Of a DNA stretch of 64,000 nt, positions 61,861 through 64,000 are shown piece by piece. This DNA comes from Dasyornis broadbenti (lineage: Eukaryota > Chordata > Aves > Passeriformes > Dasyornithidae): contig VZRN01004245.1 of NCBI GenBank assembly GCA_013397935.1, positions 951,372-1,015,371 of the forward strand, in the 5' to 3' direction. Numbering within the stretch: position 1 is the first letter of the stretch; every line of letters begins with the position of its first letter. The notes under the pieces were generated by a model. It had not been told where the DNA came from. It saw only the letters and a program-made list of their open reading frames with translations, and made no database searches. The translations under genes and the position numbers were made by a program.

Positions 61861-63487
61861 GAAATAACAGCCACATCACATGTACAGAAAGCTTTTCCTA
61901 CCCTGCTGTGGTATCATCTTAAAGGACAAATTTGGAGAGGGTAGATGGTGTTTCTTAAATGTACAGAAATGGCTGCAGGCAAGTCTAATCTTATCTCTTC
62001 ATTTTGTGACGCAAGATATGGGATTGAAAGAATGTGTGAAGACCCCCTCTAATTTTCACATATTAAACTGTTGTTTTATGTGGTGACTATCTCTTCAGGC
62101 TCCTGTTTTGTGAATTTCTCCAGAATGGGCTGTGTTTCTATGTTATTCTCATCCTGCACTGCTGCGGAGCCAGGAATACAGGTTGCACACAGCAGTGCTC
62201 TCTGGACTAACTCCTGCAGGCTTCCAAGTACCTCAGAGGGAATGTGGTGCATCCTGAGATGTCCCTGTCTAATATCTTGTTTTCTGATCCTCCTTTGTTT
62301 TGCTTCTCCTCTGCTTAATATATATTTTCTTATACAGAACTCTGTGTGATGAAACCCTGTAATGAGCACCTGTAAACTGTGTGGTTTTTATAGCCTGAAT
62401 GAGAAGAGACAGAGAGAAACCAAGTTTGAAGGGAGTTGTGCAGACCTAGCAGTAGAGTTTGGGTGAGAAACTGTATGGATTCTCTACTCTGTTCATTCTT
62501 CAGAATGTCCTAAGAGTAATGTATTTGTGAGTTTACAATTTCTGATGTGCTCAGAGAAATGGAATTTTTCTCTTGATGCTCTTCCATGTCCCAGGAACTT
62601 TTTTGTTGTTTTTCTGAGTAAAGACATGGGAGGCGGACATTTTGGGAATTGCTGAGGGAGAGGTGAGCAAGGCTCAGGATGGAAACATGAGTGATGTGTA
62701 GCCTTCTCGTGGCTGAGCTACAGAGCAGTGGTACCAGCCCAGCTGCATCCAGAAGTGTGCATCCTGCTCTGGTGTGTGTGTTGCACACATCTGACACATT
62801 TCAGTGACTGGTGAGGTTTGAGATGTGAAAGGATTCTAAAACAAGGAGGCTTCTTCCAGGATAGTTACTAAGGGAAAATGCAGTCACCAGAAGCAACAAA
62901 CAGCTCCTGGGAATCTCAGAATGGAAGAACTCTCATTAACCTACTTGGAGCAAGGGGGGTGTGTGCACATGCATGCCCTGTAATTTCATGGCTGCTGTTC
63001 TTGGAAGGGACTGATGGTGTGTTTCTTGGAGCAGAGGTTTAAGATGAAAAGATGAAACACTGCATTTTACTAATGGGGTTAGATGACCTGAAATATATCC
63101 ACGTGGAATATGAGGAAAGGGAGGAGGGAATAGGGTGGTTTCTGACGACTTTTGTTGCCATCCTGAACTGACTTTGCTTCTGAGTGTGGCCTTTGTTTTC
63201 AGCACAGTACTGAGCAGAGATTTGTTAAGTAGCATGCTAAAATAAAATTATGGTTCCCAAGAACATTCAGATAAGCAAGAGACTCCCACCTCACTGTAGC
63301 TGCCTTGAATTTATTAAAAATCCAATATGTCAACCTTTCTACTTATGCCTTTCTCCTCAGCTCACCAATTCTGTTGCAAATGCTTTCCTAAAATAATTAG
63401 CGCAGCAGAAGATAAAAGTCCCTGAATAACTGCTGTGATAAAATGGCCGTGTGTTTATTGCAATGACCTCTTTGTTCTTCCCTTTAG

Positions 63488-63641
63488 GTACAATGGCCAC
63501 AGTAGCCCAGAAGCACTTTTTGGAAGGGCAGCCGTACTCAGTGCCCCTGATCCAGCCAGACCTACGCAGGGAGGAGGCTGTGCAGCAGGTGGCAGATGCA
63601 CTTCAGTATCTGCAAAAGGTATCGGGCGATATCTTCAACAG
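63488..63641 (+). CDS. WASHC1: WASHC1 exon 2, first coding exon (ATG at 63493)
   Basis: WASHC1 (WASH1) is the nucleation-promoting subunit of the WASH complex, which activates Arp2/3 on endosomes and drives retromer-linked sorting. The exon encodes 49 codons plus two bases, starting MATVAQKHFLEGQPYSVPLI and continuing with QPDLRREEAVQQVADALQYL and QKVSGDIFN. The QPDLRREEAVQQ..DALQYLQKVSGDIF block is the signature start of the WASH homology domain 1, which binds the other complex subunits. The acceptor is TTCTTCCCTTTAG at 63487 and the donor AACAG|GTAAAG at 63641/63642. The ATG has a strong context (A at -3, G at +4). The first few residues differ from mammals while the block from QPDLRR on is nearly invariant. 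The VCA region lies in later exons outside the window. An in-frame ATG at 63451 is intronic and not used if this acceptor is used. Confidence 0.95.
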
Positions 63642-64000
63642 GTAAAGTGCTCTCCTGGGGGGTTGGGTGCTTAGCATTCAGCATTATGAAACAGAGTGCT
63701 GTGATAAGCTTGCAGCAGTGAAAGGGCATTGTGTTGGTAAGCAATGGAAGTACAGAAAAGGGATAAAAAAAGGACCAGATGCACTTCAATATGAGTTTAT
63801 TAGATTTGAGTCTGTCAAAGTTAAGCATAATAGAATGGCTGCAGTTAGCCAGAGATTGTTGGTTATTAATTTTTTATTCAGTGGCAGACTTCCATAAATT
63901 GCATTACTGCTTCTGCTGCACTTATCCTTTATTCCTTCTTGCTCATGTATTAAAGGAAAGGCTTTGTTATTTAGAGTATGTTGAAGATACGTCTTTTTGA
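63642..64000 (+). other. WASHC1: WASHC1 intron 2, partial
   Basis: The sequence after the GTAAAG donor is AT-rich without a recognisable exon or repeat. The next WASHC1 exon is beyond the window. Confidence 0.75.

Larger units (their letters stand above)
52754..63487 (+). other. WASHC1: WASHC1 intron 1 (about 10.7 kb)
   Basis: The intron is bounded by the GTGAGG donor at 52754 and the acceptor TTCCCTTTAG ending at 63487. It holds a CR1 copy (53016-53404), a poly-T tract broken by a small gap (55025-55073), a poly-T near 60254 and an A/C-rich tract near 61800-61860. The remaining sequence (53.4-55, 55.1-60.2 and 60.3-63.4 kb) shows no exon or repeat that I can recognise. The first boundary depends on the exon 1 call. 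Confidence 0.6.

Noticed and set aside
1..64000. CRISPR array, operon, phage or other prokaryotic system
   Set aside because: No regular repeat-spacer array and no dense coding; composition, introns and repeats show a bird nuclear genome.

Overview
This is vertebrate nuclear DNA, almost certainly from a bird and probably a songbird-type (passerine) genome. CR1 LINE fragments are present in several places. One element at about 13.9-14.05 kb looks like the tRNA-Ile-derived, CR1-tailed SINE known from passerines (TguSINE1). The coding sequence is split into short exons inside very long introns, and there are assembly gaps (runs of N) in GC-rich and poly-T sequence. No prokaryotic, CRISPR or phage-like system is present, and I found no previously undescribed multi-gene system.

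Two protein-coding genes can be recognised, arranged head to head. IQSEC3 (Arf guanine-nucleotide exchange factor of inhibitory synapses) is on the minus strand. Its first coding exon is interrupted by a 416-N gap at 35798-36213, and its second exon is at 462-542. The two are joined by a roughly 35 kb intron whose splice sites and reading phase agree. WASHC1 (WASH complex subunit 1, endosomal Arp2/3 activator) is on the plus strand. Its ATG-containing exon is at 63488-63641, and a CpG-island promoter with a probable non-coding first exon is at about 52.64-52.97 kb.

Layout: 1-461 is IQSEC3 intron 2; 462-542 exon 2; 543-35672 intron 1, holding a solo LTR, a CR1 fragment, a SINE, decayed ancient repeats and some sequence motifs; 35673-about 36540 is the IQSEC3 exon 1 and CpG island with gap and minisatellite; about 36540-52636 is the intergenic spacer with CR1s, MIR relics and an AT-rich candidate regulatory block; 52637-52970 is the WASHC1 promoter; 52754-63487 is WASHC1 intron 1; 63488-63641 is exon 2; 63642-64000 is the start of intron 2.

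The most interesting local structures are these. Three ETS-type GGAAG cores lie exactly 22 bp apart in the WASHC1 promoter, two with an adjoining CRE-like TGACG. A GC-drifted CR1 tail has become the upstream edge of that CpG island. The SINE tail visibly matches that CR1 tail. There is also a perfect 12-bp-arm hairpin at 10261-10288. Apart from the exons above, open reading frames in the window look like chance frames in introns, repeats or N-filled gaps.
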